Shown here: positions 10,730 through 21,169 of the stretch, one piece after another
Layout of the letters: each line of letters starts with the position of its first letter
Position numbering within the stretch: the stretch's first letter is position 1
Assembly: GCA_026225945.1 (NCBI GenBank)
Contig: JAMJFZ010001134.1
Span: 248,001-312,000, forward strand
From: Cricetomys ansorgei
Taxonomy: Eukaryota > Chordata > Mammalia > Rodentia > Nesomyidae
DNA: 64,000 nt
Reading direction: 5' to 3'
Notes under the pieces: model-generated
What the model was told of the DNA's origin: nothing
The model's input: the letters and a program-made list of their open reading frames with translations, nothing else
Databases searched by the model: none
Made by a program: the position numbers and the translations under genes

Positions 10730-11400
10730 TTACTCAGCTTTTGAATATTTTTGTGCTATTATTAGATATCTAGTTATCACTGTTGCATTTGCTTTATCAC
10801 CAGGTGTAAATGAGGAAATCTCTACATCTGGGCTGAGCGGTGTGAGACTCCTCTGGTGACTGTTGTTTGTACTCAGGTCACTTTGACCAGGAGAAGATTT
10901 GATCTCCCTTTTAAATGAAGGTTTGAACTTATCTTGATGTGTCATGGATATTCTGAATTCTTCTTCTGCAAACAGAGTGTGTCTCAAACCTATCTGGGTG
11001 GATTTCAAATGGCTGTAGCCTCTTTGTCTTAGAAGACTCCTGTGGAAATGCTTCTCATGAGAGAGAGGAGTTTCAAAGTCCCCATTATTAAAGGTGGAGT
11101 GTGTGTTTGGGATTACTTTTTTTCTGTCATTAGGAAAAGATCTGAGCCACTCATTGGATGATAAAGAAGTTTTAAAACCTACTTGCTTAGATGAGAATCT
11201 GCTACAATTCCCTTAAAAAGAGTGAACAGGTGTCAGTCTCCTTTTGTTAGAAGTGGACTGACAAGAGCCACTATGAGTAGAAGGAGAACATGTTAGGCCA
11301 ACTTTGGTAGATGTGGAAGGCGTCAGGCCCCATTGTGGGTTAGAGGTATGGCTTAGACCCATTTGAAAGTAGGTGGCATATTGGAGATTCCTAATGTCAG
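10730..11400 (-). pseudogene. Minus-strand protein-like region upstream of the array, one in-frame stop
   Basis: On the minus strand one phase stays open from about 11400 to 10730 except for a single TAA at 11213-11215. It shows a looser repetition of the array motifs: GLTPSTSTKVGLT, TSNKRRLTPVHSF, then the stop, then GFKTSLSSNEW and, further on, RSLTPLSPDVEISSFTPG. The SNK-R and LTP words match the A/B half-modules, so the array probably expanded from this sequence. The 92-residue frame at 10730-11008 is its end. A single stop in an otherwise clean frame suggests recent inactivation or an intron lying there. Confidence 0.4.
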
Positions 11401-11704
11401 AATAAAGTTAGAGTGTTTTGGGAGTGATGGTGCAGACTTTAAACACATTTGGGAAGAGGGAACTTGTGTCAATAGCTTTTAGGAAGAAATGTGTTCATTA
11501 TAGACCCTTTTGTTAGAGGAAAAACATCTGAAGCCCTTTTCTCGAGAGACGACAAGACAGAGTTCACCTTCCAGATATTTGGAAGGTCAGAGAAACACAT
11601 GGGCAGATGTGGAAGTTACCATAAACCCTTGAATAGATTTGGATGTTCTCCAAACCTGGTTGGTAGATGGAAAGGTTGCTGGGACCTGTGAGAAGATGGG
11701 GAAA

Positions 11705-12163
11705 TTACCTGTCCACATCGGTCAGAAGAGGATGGTCCAGGCACTGCATAATTTCTTGTGAACTTTGCTCTGATATCACTAGCACCAGGTCCGGTATTCT
11801 CCTCAGGGACTCTGCCATGGTATCTGTTGTTTCTTCCTCCAGAGTCAAGGATATAGAGACTCCGGTATATCCGGCATGACTCTTGGTCCACATGTGACTT
11901 TCTGCACCGATACTTGGGCAGAGGCACTGGATGCTGCCCTTACGTGGCAAATCCCTCACATCTCTGTCAAGGCTCAAGCACTCCAGGCATTTGGGTGAGT
12001 TGTAGGCCTCCCCTTTCTCATCCTGATTCATGATAGGGGCCATTAGTCTGAGAGACTGCTGTTTGTGGCAAAAGGGCCACAGCCAAACTGAGTCTCGAAG
12101 ACCTCGCACCACAATACTCGGCAGGAAGTTTCTAGGGCAATTGTGCCAGGGAATTTGAGGCAA
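11705..12163 (-). CDS. Candidate 5' exon of the minus-strand gene
   Basis: This is a 152-residue minus-strand frame of ordinary, non-repetitive composition, with Cys residues (KCLECLSLD, QCLCPSIG) and an acidic stretch SLTLEEETTDTMAESL. It ends in GACAG followed by GTAATT, a plausible splice donor at 11708-11707; the stop codon is formed by the donor itself, as expected for an exon running into an intron. A pyrimidine-rich tract with CAG follows closely on the minus strand (near 11692). A second frame in another phase, 12132-12335, lies just upstream. CpG density rises at 12050-12400, compatible with a promoter. I do not recognise the family. Confidence 0.35.
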   Translation of the reverse strand: MPQIPWHNCPRNFLPSIVVRGLRDSVWLWPFCHKQQSLRLMAPIMNQDEKGEAYNSPKCLECLSLDRDVRDLPRKGSIQCLCPSIGAESHMWTKSHAGYTGVSISLTLEEETTDTMAESLRRIPDLVLVISEQSSQEIMQCLDHPLLTDVDR

Positions 12164-12410
12164 GATATTTACCCCTGGCCGAGAGCAGCGAATGCTGTTT
12201 CACATGGCAACAGGCCAGAAGTAGGGTGTAACTGGTAGTCTTTGAGAGAGGCTTTCCTTCCCGAAACCAGTGAACAGGTCCTGAAGTCCAAGCACAAAGA
12301 ACGCGATTGGCAGTTGGCCTCCGAAAGTTAGCCAAGTTCGAGATGGTAGCACCGGATCACTGTTCTGCTGGCTCGGGACTGGTCGCGTGCTGTCTGACGT
12401 AGTTGATTTG
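12050..12410 (-). promoter_or_regulatory. Weak CpG-enriched patch, possible minus-strand promoter/5' end
   Basis: CpG dinucleotides cluster here (CGAAGACCTCGCACC, GAACGCGATTGGC, GGTCGCGTGC) while the surrounding kilobases have almost none. The position fits the 5' end of the minus-strand gene-like region at 5.8-12.4 kb. ATTGGC on the plus strand near 12303 could be a CCAAT-type element on the minus strand. No TATA box is evident. Confidence 0.35.
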
Positions 12411-12564
12411 ATACCTATTTAGCTTTGACAACCTTGTTCGGAAAGTGAAGATGAACACAAAATATTTTCTGTGTAGGTTCAAGCACAGTAGCTAGTCTAA
12501 CAGTTACCATGGCAAGGTGCTTTTGAAATGATAACTTGTTAAAGAATGGAAAGCAACCCCAGCA

Positions 12565-12710
12565 TGTTGACACAAGCCATTAAACCCAGCAGTCAGGAGG
12601 CAGAGGAAAGTGGATCTCTTGAGTTTCAGGCCAGACTGGTTTTCAAACTGAGTTCCAGTACAGCCAGGACTAAACAGAAAAAATCTGTCTCGAAAGCTAA
12701 AACAAATGAG
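12565..12710 (+). mobile_element. B1-like SINE remnant
   Basis: The order CCCAGCAGTCAGGAGGCAGAGG, GTGGATCTCTTGAGTTTCAG, GCCAGACTGG and CAGCCAGGACTA with a trailing A-rich AAATCTGTCTC is that of a sense-strand B1. The frame 12546-12839 that crosses it is therefore SINE-derived and not a gene. Confidence 0.85.
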
Positions 12711-14630
12711 AATGGCAAGTTGTGCTTCAGAAACTACGCTCTTTCATGTCTCATGCAAAAAGATTGGCACTTGCTGTTTAGCCAGATTATTTTAGCGTTA
12801 TTACAGGAAGAAGCCTGTGTATGTTTAATTCAACCATAGACACCGCCGAGTGAGTATTTAAGACAGCTTGGAATGATAAAACTGCTCAGATATAGGCTTA
12901 ATTAGGGAGAATTTAGGATCAAATTATGCTATTACATTATAATTTTTCCTTTAATAGCATATTCAAAAGGCCAGTGTGTGGCGCTGTGTTCTTCTAAAAG
13001 CCGATTTGGACAATGAGCAACTTCTCCAAGTCTGTTGTTCTTTATGTAACTCCATGAAAATATAACAACAAAATCTTCACTGTTGAAAGAGTGCATTTGA
13101 GCCTCTCTAGAAAACCTGGCTAGCTATGTTTCCCCATCTGAGAAGAGGACTCACCATAAAGCATAATTTTTATAGGACCCTCATTAAACAAACTGAAACA
13201 TAAGGGGACAAAAGGTGAAATACAGTGCTGTCATGTAACTTTTGTGAGTATGAAGTTTACTAAAAAAGACACCATGCTTTTCACAGGAAAGGCAGGTCAT
13301 TCAGAAGTGAGAAATTCAGGCATTGCTCAAACTTATATCCTTTTGGATTTCCTTTAGAATGTAAATGTGTCTGGTGGACTCTTGGAGAGCTTCTCCCATG
13401 CATAGGAGGGTGATAGTAGGTAGATGATTATCAGCTGGAATGCCTATTTGGTTTTAGAAGCAGTCCAAATGGCCTTTGAAGTCATGCGTCTTCAATGAGC
13501 CAATGTCCCTAGTTGTCAATGTGTGTTCAGATGAGCTACAGTTCAAGAAGGCAGTCCCATCTTCCAAAATCACAAATGCCCAGGGAGAACTTTTTGGTAG
13601 TAAAATAAACATTGGAAGAAGGTTCACAGAAAAATATGAATCTGCTCAATTTTAGCCATGATTTTATTTTTAGTAAAATATCAACAATGACTGCCTATGT
13701 ATGATGATTTCATGACAGATGCTCAGGGAAGGTGTACTTGGGAAAGAAGTCAGTTGACAGAGCAAGTGACAAATTACATTATTATATTAAGCTTTCTGTA
13801 CATTAAATGTCCCCAGAGAGATTATCAGAGTCACTTTTTCTTTATTTTCAACAAACCTGACTAAGTGACACTGCTGCTTAGAGATGTTTATCAAAGATGC
13901 TGTAATATTCTTCACAATTATGAAACCTTATCTTGTGTTTTGGTTACAGTAATTTTCCTCAAATGACTTAGAAGTGTGCAGTACTTTGTATTGCATACAA
14001 ATTTATTTGTCAGTAGTATGATTCACAGCATTCTTTGCAAAAATACACATCAATGTTACACTAAACAATAGTGTACCACAAATCATGGAGCACATATTAT
14101 GTGATTTTAATGCTGTTTTCTACATGAATTATTATCATAGGGTTATGTTCAAAAAGCAAGATAATTGGACAGTAGGGTATGGATAATAGTAAAGCTTATT
14201 TATGCTGTTTTACTTTATAGAAAATCTCACTTTGGATTGGGGTATGTCTCTCCAGTTTTCAGACCCAAGTATGCTTTTAAAGTCTCAATGTCTGCTGTCA
14301 TGGCATCTACCTGACACAAATGGCTGAAAAATAGAGCAGAACAGAGCATCCCAAAACATTAGGTTTTATGTGAATCTTTTCTAACTCAAGATTTGTAAGT
14401 ATGTTTGTTTTAATTAAAAACCTACAAAATTCTTTAAAAAAACTTAACTTAATACTCATAACATGAATGATAGTAAAAACATCTATGCATTGGTAATCTT
14501 AAAGCAAACCATGTGTCACGATGTCATTTTGGGCGATTAGCAATTTGTTTCTTGCCAATATGTTTTTTTCCCAACACAATGCTTTTATCAATTTCTTGAG
14601 TTTCATACATTCTTGCACACCCATGCCCTC
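12711..14630. other. No gene or clear repeat seen
   Basis: Ordinary AT-rich sequence with no frame longer than about 60 codons and no recognisable SINE, LTR or L1 text. Confidence 0.5.
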
Positions 14631-14731
14631 AAAAGAAAGAAAAAAAGAAGTGAAAAAGGAAGTAAGAAAGAAAAAAAGAAAGAAAGAAAGAAAGAAAAAC
14701 AGAAAGAAAGAAAGGAAAAAAGAAAGAAAGA
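14631..14731. repeat. (AAAG)n purine microsatellite
   Basis: An imperfect AAAG/GAAA tract of about 100 bp. The Lys/Arg-rich plus frame and the Phe/Leu-rich minus frames over it are translation artefacts of the tract. Confidence 0.95.
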
Positions 14732-14899
14732 TTGAAATTTTCATCAAGCCTGTGTGGCAGGCGCATGGTTCTTGTGAATAACCTTGATTTTTGCTGAGGG
14801 TGACAGGCAGCTGAGATCATGGCAAATTGTTGTTCTACATTAGACTGAGATTAATCAAGAAAAAGTTGAACGTGAAGTGGAACTCACAGCTTAAACACA

Positions 14900-15240
14900 G
14901 AGGGACACAGACATCCCTAGGCACCCAGCCACATGGCAGGCACCATGGCTCTGCAGGTACCATGGCATACCACAAGCACCAAGGTAACCAATATGCAAAA
15001 TGCCTTCCCCATGTAATCTCTCATACTGAAGGCTCCCAAATATCCTTAAGACACCTAGAGTTCACACAGGAGCCAGGTTATCATGCAGGTACCCTATCAT
15101 CCAGGCACCAGGATAGCATTCAGGCACCTGACCATCACACAGCCTCCTGGTCTTCACAGTGGCATCCTGGCATCCCACCCAATCAACCCCCAGGTACCAT
15201 GGCATTTCAAAGAGAGCTAAACATCCCTGAACCATCATGC
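14900..15240. repeat. Degenerate CAGGCACC/CCATGGCA minisatellite
   Basis: The words AGGCACC, CAGGTACC, CCATGGCA and CATCC recur at irregular short intervals (for example CAGGCACCATGG, CAGGTACCATGG, CAGGCACCAGGATAG, CAGGCACCTGACC). The 152-residue plus-strand frame at 14827-15285 is mostly this repeat and has low credibility as a gene. Confidence 0.6.
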
Positions 15241-15260
15241 CAGACATATCCAGATAGCTT

Positions 15261-16950
15261 TTTGTTTGTAATTCTATGTAAGTAAATCTAAGAGTCCATT
15301 TTTGATTTCTGCCAAAAATGTATCTTTTGTTAGACGAAATAGGAAGGTGTATGGGAAATTCCTTTGGGATCTGTGATGCAATATTCATAAATAACAAAAT
15401 GAATTGTTATCCCACAGTGTGTACTTAAATATCTTTACTTTAAATTAGAGGATATTAGGTAATATTATATGCCTAAAATATTTCATTTTTTGTTTACTTG
15501 CTATTTTACATACATACACATATTCATATTGATTTGTGTGTGTATGCATATACGTATTACATTTGAGAGGATAAACACAAAGGAATATGTTGTTTAATTA
15601 AACCTTGGTGATTGGCATTTTACAAAATGAATGTTAAATTACACATATATTAAGACGGAAGTAGGAAACCATTATTAATAAATTAGCACAGTTTTTTTTT
15701 TCAGGTTAACTTTCAGGGACTTGAAACCTTGAGACTAAGAATGAATGAAGTACTATGCTGTACCTCTTAGGATAAACTCTAAATAAAAATGCCCCTTTGA
15801 TTAAATAAAAACTAAAGTTTCCACAATTTGAATGTGCCAACCCAATCTACTTCCTCTGTCCTCACAAGCTCTTAAATAATGTACTCAAATACTGAATTCT
15901 AAGCTGATTTCACCATGCATATTCCAAAGTTATGTTAGTAATAATAATACCAAACAACAGCTTGCATAAAATACAGTGAATATGCATAGAATGAACAAGC
16001 AGGAGAGAAGCTTCTTTGTGACATCTGATAAAGCTGGTAAACAACTATCTTTGTGAAATTTGACAGGAGCCAGCCTATTTTCACCCACTTGCTAACTGGC
16101 TCTAATAATTTAATTTGGTTAAAGAGATTCATGCATATTCATGTCTGTAAAAGATTTTTGTTGGTGTTGAATTGTGTACCTACTCAGAATTTGCTTTCCC
16201 TTTCTCATCTTTAGTGTTTTGATGTCCCCTCCTATCTTTGTGCTTAGCTCCTGGGAGCCTAACTTATGCTTAGCTTTTTAAAATTCTCTATTATTTTGTG
16301 ATGCTGTTTAAATATGGTATTTAAAAGATATTTTTGGAGATACTACAAAGGGGTATGGATGTTTTGGCTTTTTTCCCAAATGTGACTTTAAAAAAGGTTT
16401 TTTTAAATGTGGACTCTGTCTCTGCATGTATAAAATGAAAGAAATAAACACTCTCATTTTCTAGATTAATTTCAGTTATATTCAAAATTTAATAATTCTC
16501 TCTGATGGACCAGGCAGCCTTTTGGGAGTACACAAATTCCCCAGGGTAAATGGTTTTCTGTGAATGTGGATAGGACATCGAGTACTGAAAGTGTATAATT
16601 TCAGCTTTGTATGAAAAGTTGGCTACAGATTCACAAGGTCAAAGGGTCAAGTTACATAGTTTAGGTTGCTGTTTTCCCAAAGACTATGGGAAGTGGCTTG
16701 GCTTCCCACTGGCTTAGATCACAATGCAGGTTCCCTTTATCAGTAATCTAGGATCACCTGTTGCTTTCCACTTAGTTTTCCTCCTCCTCTGAATTCAGGC
16801 TCCTCAGCCAGTGCCCTGGATGTGTGTAATGTCTGAGAATCCCTAAGGCGATCTCTCTGGTATTTTGACAGTTTCAGAGCAGAAGTGAACTTTAAAGGAA
16901 GGCTTCTCTGTGGCCTCAGAGCTCCAGGGTCAAGCTTGGAGCTGGAATAG
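15261..16950. other. No gene or clear repeat seen
   Basis: AT-rich sequence without convincing frames. The 84-residue minus frame at 16740-16994 has no supporting motif and runs into the start of the minisatellite. Confidence 0.5.
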
Positions 16951-17905
16951 CTGCATATGGCCTCACCCATCTTAGGGCTGGTCAGGTTGCCCAACCCACA
17001 AGGACATGCCCAACCCGTAAGTCATGCCCACCAGATGAAACATCCAGAACCAAGGACACACCCATCCTGGAAGACAAGCCCACCTAAAGAAATGCCCTTT
17101 AACAAGGATACACCCATCCATTCTCTCCTGCATCCTTGGCTACAGGACTAGGAGAAGGACTCCCCTATCATGGAAAACATGCCCATTCAAAGAAACGCCC
17201 ATCATTGAGGACACGCCTATTCTTTCTTTCCTGGCTCCTTGGCTATAGGCCTATGGGAAGGACTGGCCCATCCCGGAAGTCACCCAGGACACACCATCCA
17301 TTCTCTCCTGGATCCTTGGCTACAGGCCTAGGGGAAGGACATGCCATCCCAGAAGACATGCCCACCCAAACAAATGCCCATCACTGAGGACCTGCTCATC
17401 CATTCTCTCCTGGTTCCCTTGCAACTAGTCTAGGGGAAGGACACGCCACCTATGGAAGACATGCCCATCCATTCTCTCCTGGTTCCCTTGCAACTAGTCT
17501 AGGGGAAGGACACGCCACCTATGGAAGACATGCCCATCCATTCTCTCCTGGCTTCTTGGCTATAGTCCTACGGGAAAGACATGCCCATCCAGAAGACACA
17601 CCCACCCAAAGAAATGCCTATCATTGAGGACACACCCACCCAGAGAAAAGCACATAACAAAGGACATGGGCATCCACTCTCTCCTGGCTCCTTAGCTACA
17701 GGCCTAGGGTAAGGACACACGCATACCAGAAGACACCCCTATCCATGGATAAGCCTGTCACCAAGGTCACATCCATCCATTCTCTCCTGGATCCTTGGCG
17801 ACAGGCTTAGGATAAGGACACGCCCATTCCGGAAGACACTCCCACTATCAGAAACGCCCTTCACTGAGGACACGCCCCTCTATGATCATGTAGCTCCTTG
17901 GCTAC
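16951..17905. repeat. Minisatellite of about 105-bp units (GGACACGCCCATCC type)
   Basis: CATCCATTCTCTCCTGG followed by TCCTTGGCTACAGGCCTAGG and GAAGGACACGCCCATCC, then AAGAAATGCCCATCA and TGAGGACACGCCC, recurs at least eight times from about 17115 to 17880. Most units are near 100-110 bp; around 17400-17540 there is a short near-perfect duplication of about 70 bp. Frames across it (16957-17151, 17136-17387) are not genes. Confidence 0.9.
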
Positions 17906-18029
17906 CAGCCTAGGGTAGAGGTGAGTAGGGAAGTGAACACTGTGGTCCTCCTATGGCCTGAGGTGATTGGCAGGGTGAGATTTGTGCTTAGAGGAAAAGC
18001 CAGTCCAGCCTACTGGAACATGGGCATGT

Positions 18030-19990
18030 TCTGGAAGGGGAGGTTGTGGGGCGTGTTGCGCGAGTAAGGCGCTGGGGCGGAGGGTGGGGACGAGAACCCA
18101 TGGGCCGCTGTGCCCCCGGGGTCGCCTTCTGTCTAGACACTGCCTTGATGTAGCACTGATTCACGAGGTTTGAACTGAGGCAGGACTTCTGGTGATCATG
18201 GACCTGAGGGAGGAGTCTGAGGGTGAGTGGGGGTGTGGAGGAGGACTCTGGGTCTCTGCCAAGAAATATTCATTCGGGCTGCGTAGAGAGGGAACTCCTT
18301 AAACAGCATGCCAGGCCGCCCAATGGGAAAGGGCAGTGTGTGATGAGCACGAGCCAAGCCCAATAGCGCTGGAGGCTCAGTGCTCTGGGTGGGTCGGGCG
18401 GCTGTGGGCCGGTTGGCCGGCTCTGGACTGGGAATCAGTTTGTGGGTGGGGCAGCCCACTGAAGGCGGGGCGGCCGGTTGTGGGCGGGATTACCATCTGT
18501 GGGAGGATCTGCTGGCTGAGGTGGATTCGCTAGCTGAGGGCGGGACTGCCCTTTGAGGTGGGCCTGCTGATTGTGGGGGCAGCATCCTACTGGGGAGCTG
18601 GTCAACTGGCTGAGGGCGTGGCCTGGGACTGAAGGCGTGGTGGTCGGCTGAGGGCAGGGCAGCTGCCTGTGGGTTCGGAGGTTGGCTATGGGCGGGTCTT
18701 CCTGACGAGGGCAGGGAGGCTGGATATGGGCGGGAACACTGGAGGTGGTTTTTCTGGCTGTGGGCGGGGCTGCCGGCTGTGGGCCGGTCGGCCTGATGAG
18801 GGCAGGGAGGCTGGCTGTGGGCAGGGAGGTTGGCTATGGGCGGGATCGCTGGCTGTGGTCAGGGCTGCCTGTTGTCGGGGTGGGGCTGCCGAGAGAGGTA
18901 GAGTTTGCTGGCTGTGGGCGGGGCTGCCAGCTGAGGTCCGGGCAGCTGGCTGTATGAGGGGCGATCCGTTGAGGGCGGGGCTGCCACCTGTGGACTAGTG
19001 AATTGCTATGGGCGGTCCGCTGGCTGTGGGCGGGGCGGACTGTTTTCGGGGGTGGGGCTGCCGATTGAGGTAGCGTCTGCTGACTGTGGAAGGGTCTGCT
19101 GGCTTAGGGCGGGGCGGCCAGATGAGGGCGGGATGCCATTTGTGGGCTGGGCGACTAGCTGGAGACTGGTCTACCGTCATTGATCGGGTACACGTGGCTG
19201 AGGTGGGGCGGCCGGTTAAGGACGTGGCGGTGGGGTGATTGCTGGTAGGGGTTGAGGGTGAGGTTGCCTGCTGATGGCTGTTCGGGATTGAAGGCGGGGC
19301 GGCCGGGCGAGCCCTGGAAGGAGTTGAGGGCGGTGCGACGTGCAGCTGACTGAGGGAGCAGCGACCAGTTAAGGGCAGGAGACACGCTGGGGGGGTCGGA
19401 TGCTCTAGGCTTGTCCGCCAGCTGAAGGATGAGGAATAGTCAGCTGGCTGGGGCGTGGCGACAGGTTGTGGGCGGGGCTGCCGGGTGTGGGCGGGGCTGC
19501 CGGGTGTGGGCAGGCCTGCGGGCTGTGGGAGGGTCACCGGATGTGGGTGGGGCTGGCGGCTTTGGGCTTGGTTGCCATCTGAGGGCGGGTTGGGTATGTG
19601 GGTGGGGCCTCAGGCTGAGGGCTGCTCGTGGTTTAGTGCTGGCCCTCAAGCTAGGGGCCTGCCGGCAGACTGAGGGCGGGGTGTCCTGACTGTCGAGGTG
19701 GAGGAACAGGTCGCGGGTTTAGGTCACACTAGCGGTGCCCGTTGAGGGAAGGAGACCAAGGAGTTGTTCCGCAGGAGCGGGATTGAATCCCTCCTCAGCG
19801 TTGTGTCTCCGCTGAAGAGAAGGGGCCTTCGCTGTCCCCTCAGATTCCCTTCAGAAGTAACCTCCCCATCAGTAAGAGGGAGATGATGGCGGCCACAGTA
19901 ATGGCAGCGAGGTCGGAAGCGGGTCCTCCCTGTCAGGCAGGAGCCGCAGACCGGTGAGCAATGACCCTGCTGGCCGGGTCAACCGCGGGT
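18030..19990 (+). promoter_or_regulatory. CpG-island-like block upstream of a candidate first exon
   Basis: GC content and CpG frequency are far above the rest of the window from about 18030 to 19990. The block comprises unique GC-rich sequence (18030-18130), the GGGCGG minisatellite, then 270 bp of unique CpG-rich sequence with the candidate ATG and splice donor. It has the layout of a TATA-less promoter firing rightwards; direction is inferred from the donor at 19954. Confidence 0.6.
18380..19710. repeat. GC-rich minisatellite, GGCTGTGGGCGGGGCTGCC type
   Basis: Units of roughly 20-30 bp built on GGCTG(T/A)GGGCGGGGCTGCCG repeat for 1.3 kb with many variants. The block contains dozens of GGGCGG Sp1-type boxes and runs of G that could form quadruplexes on the plus strand. 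CpGs are frequent. Gly/Trp/Arg-rich plus frames and Pro-rich minus frames (for example 18669-18998, 18995-19537) are artefacts. It abuts the CpG-island exon at 19.88 kb. Confidence 0.92.
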
Positions 19991-20243
19991 TGCCTGAATG
20001 AACTCAAGGGAACCGGCCTGCCAAGGGAGCAATGATTGGGAAGGGTGTCCCAGGCCATATTGCATGGGTGGGTTCAAGCCTGGGAGATAAAATTCCTAGT
20101 TCCTTTGAGCAGACCTTCAAATGTCTGTTTTTTCCTCTGGGTGGAAACTCCTGGATTATTCCAGTTGTTCCCCTTGCACTGCTGTCTCTCTTTCTAGAAA
20201 AGCAGCACACAAGGAGCATTTAGTGAATGGCTTGCTTGAATAA
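19883..20243 (+). CDS. Candidate two-exon small gene from the CpG island
   Basis: Exon 1 coding part is 19883-19953: two tandem ATGs, Ala-rich start (MMAATVMAARSEAGPP), ending GACCG followed by GTGAGC, a strong donor at 19954. A long pyrimidine tract ending TCTTTCTAG gives a strong acceptor at 20196-20197, so exon 2 would begin at 20198. Joining 71 and 46 bases keeps the frame and yields a 38-residue protein ending KEHLVNGLLE, with the stop codon TAA inside a TGAATAAAGG word that also resembles a polyadenylation hexamer. No family is recognised. The real gene may instead skip to distant exons outside the window. The paralogous position near 50.85 kb has lost the acceptor AG. Splice structure is inferred from sequence only. 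Confidence 0.4.
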
Positions 20244-21169
20244 AGGATTGGATGAACGTATTGAGGGATAAATGTAGTCTAGTGGAGTGTTGATGAAATC
20301 CCTGCCAGTTTTCACAGCCTGTAAAATACATAAGTAGCTCGTGTGTCTAGTTTGTCAGTACAAAACTAATTGGCTTTTAAAGTGTGAGGATGTGTTGAAC
20401 AACATCTATGTGTTTTTATGTCAGTGTGAATAGTGTTTTCTCATCTATGTGGTAAATGTTGTGGATCTTGTTACCACTTTTTTTTTTAAGGCATAAAGTT
20501 GGTTTGAAAAAAATTGTGATATAATGGAATCTAGATTTCAGCCAATAATGATTCACTACTGATTCAGCAACGTCTTACTTTCACCAGTTAGACTGGCTTC
20601 TCTGGATTCCTAGCAGATTTCACTTCGTTACTTTTTTTTAGAGAAATTACTAATTTGAAGATATTAAAAAAAATTTCTTAAAATCAACAGTGATGCTAAA
20701 GCTAGTTTATATATTTTTGGTGTGTTCTTTAAGTTTCACAAGGGTATAGAAGGCTTTTTAAATAAGACTGTAAAATGTAAACCCAGTCAACCATTTTAAC
20801 AAATTTATTGTTTGTTTGTTACAGACCATATTATTTTTATTACAAGGGCCGATATAAACAAATGATATTTATTAATTGCATCTTGGATCATTTATCTCTG
20901 CTTGATATGGGCTTTTTTTTTGGAAGAAGTATGTCAAATACTTCTTGAGGGGGGGAAAAGCAGAGATAGTCTTTATGAATTCATCCAATGATGTTAAATT
21001 TATATTTGCAAATAGTATTTAGTATGAGCTATAAACATATGTATTGATGAAATTCTGATTTAAATTTACCTACAAACGGTAAATTTTCATTTCGCTTGAT
21101 TAATAAGAAACACTAAGATCAAGCTTGGACCTAAATCCATCAGCAACGAGATTTGATATTTAGGCGGCC

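Noticed and set aside
14521..14820. Lys/Arg-rich and Phe/Leu-rich frames
   Set aside because: They translate the (AAAG)n tract and have no flanking conserved coding sequence.
14827..15285. 152-residue plus frame with His, Gln and Pro repeats
   Set aside because: It falls on a degenerate CAGGCACC minisatellite and shows no domain, Kozak context or splice support.
18669..18998. Gly/Trp/Arg-rich 109-residue plus frame and the 180-residue Pro-rich minus frame at 18995-19537
   Set aside because: Both are direct translations of the GGGCGGGGC minisatellite; the absence of stops follows from base composition.
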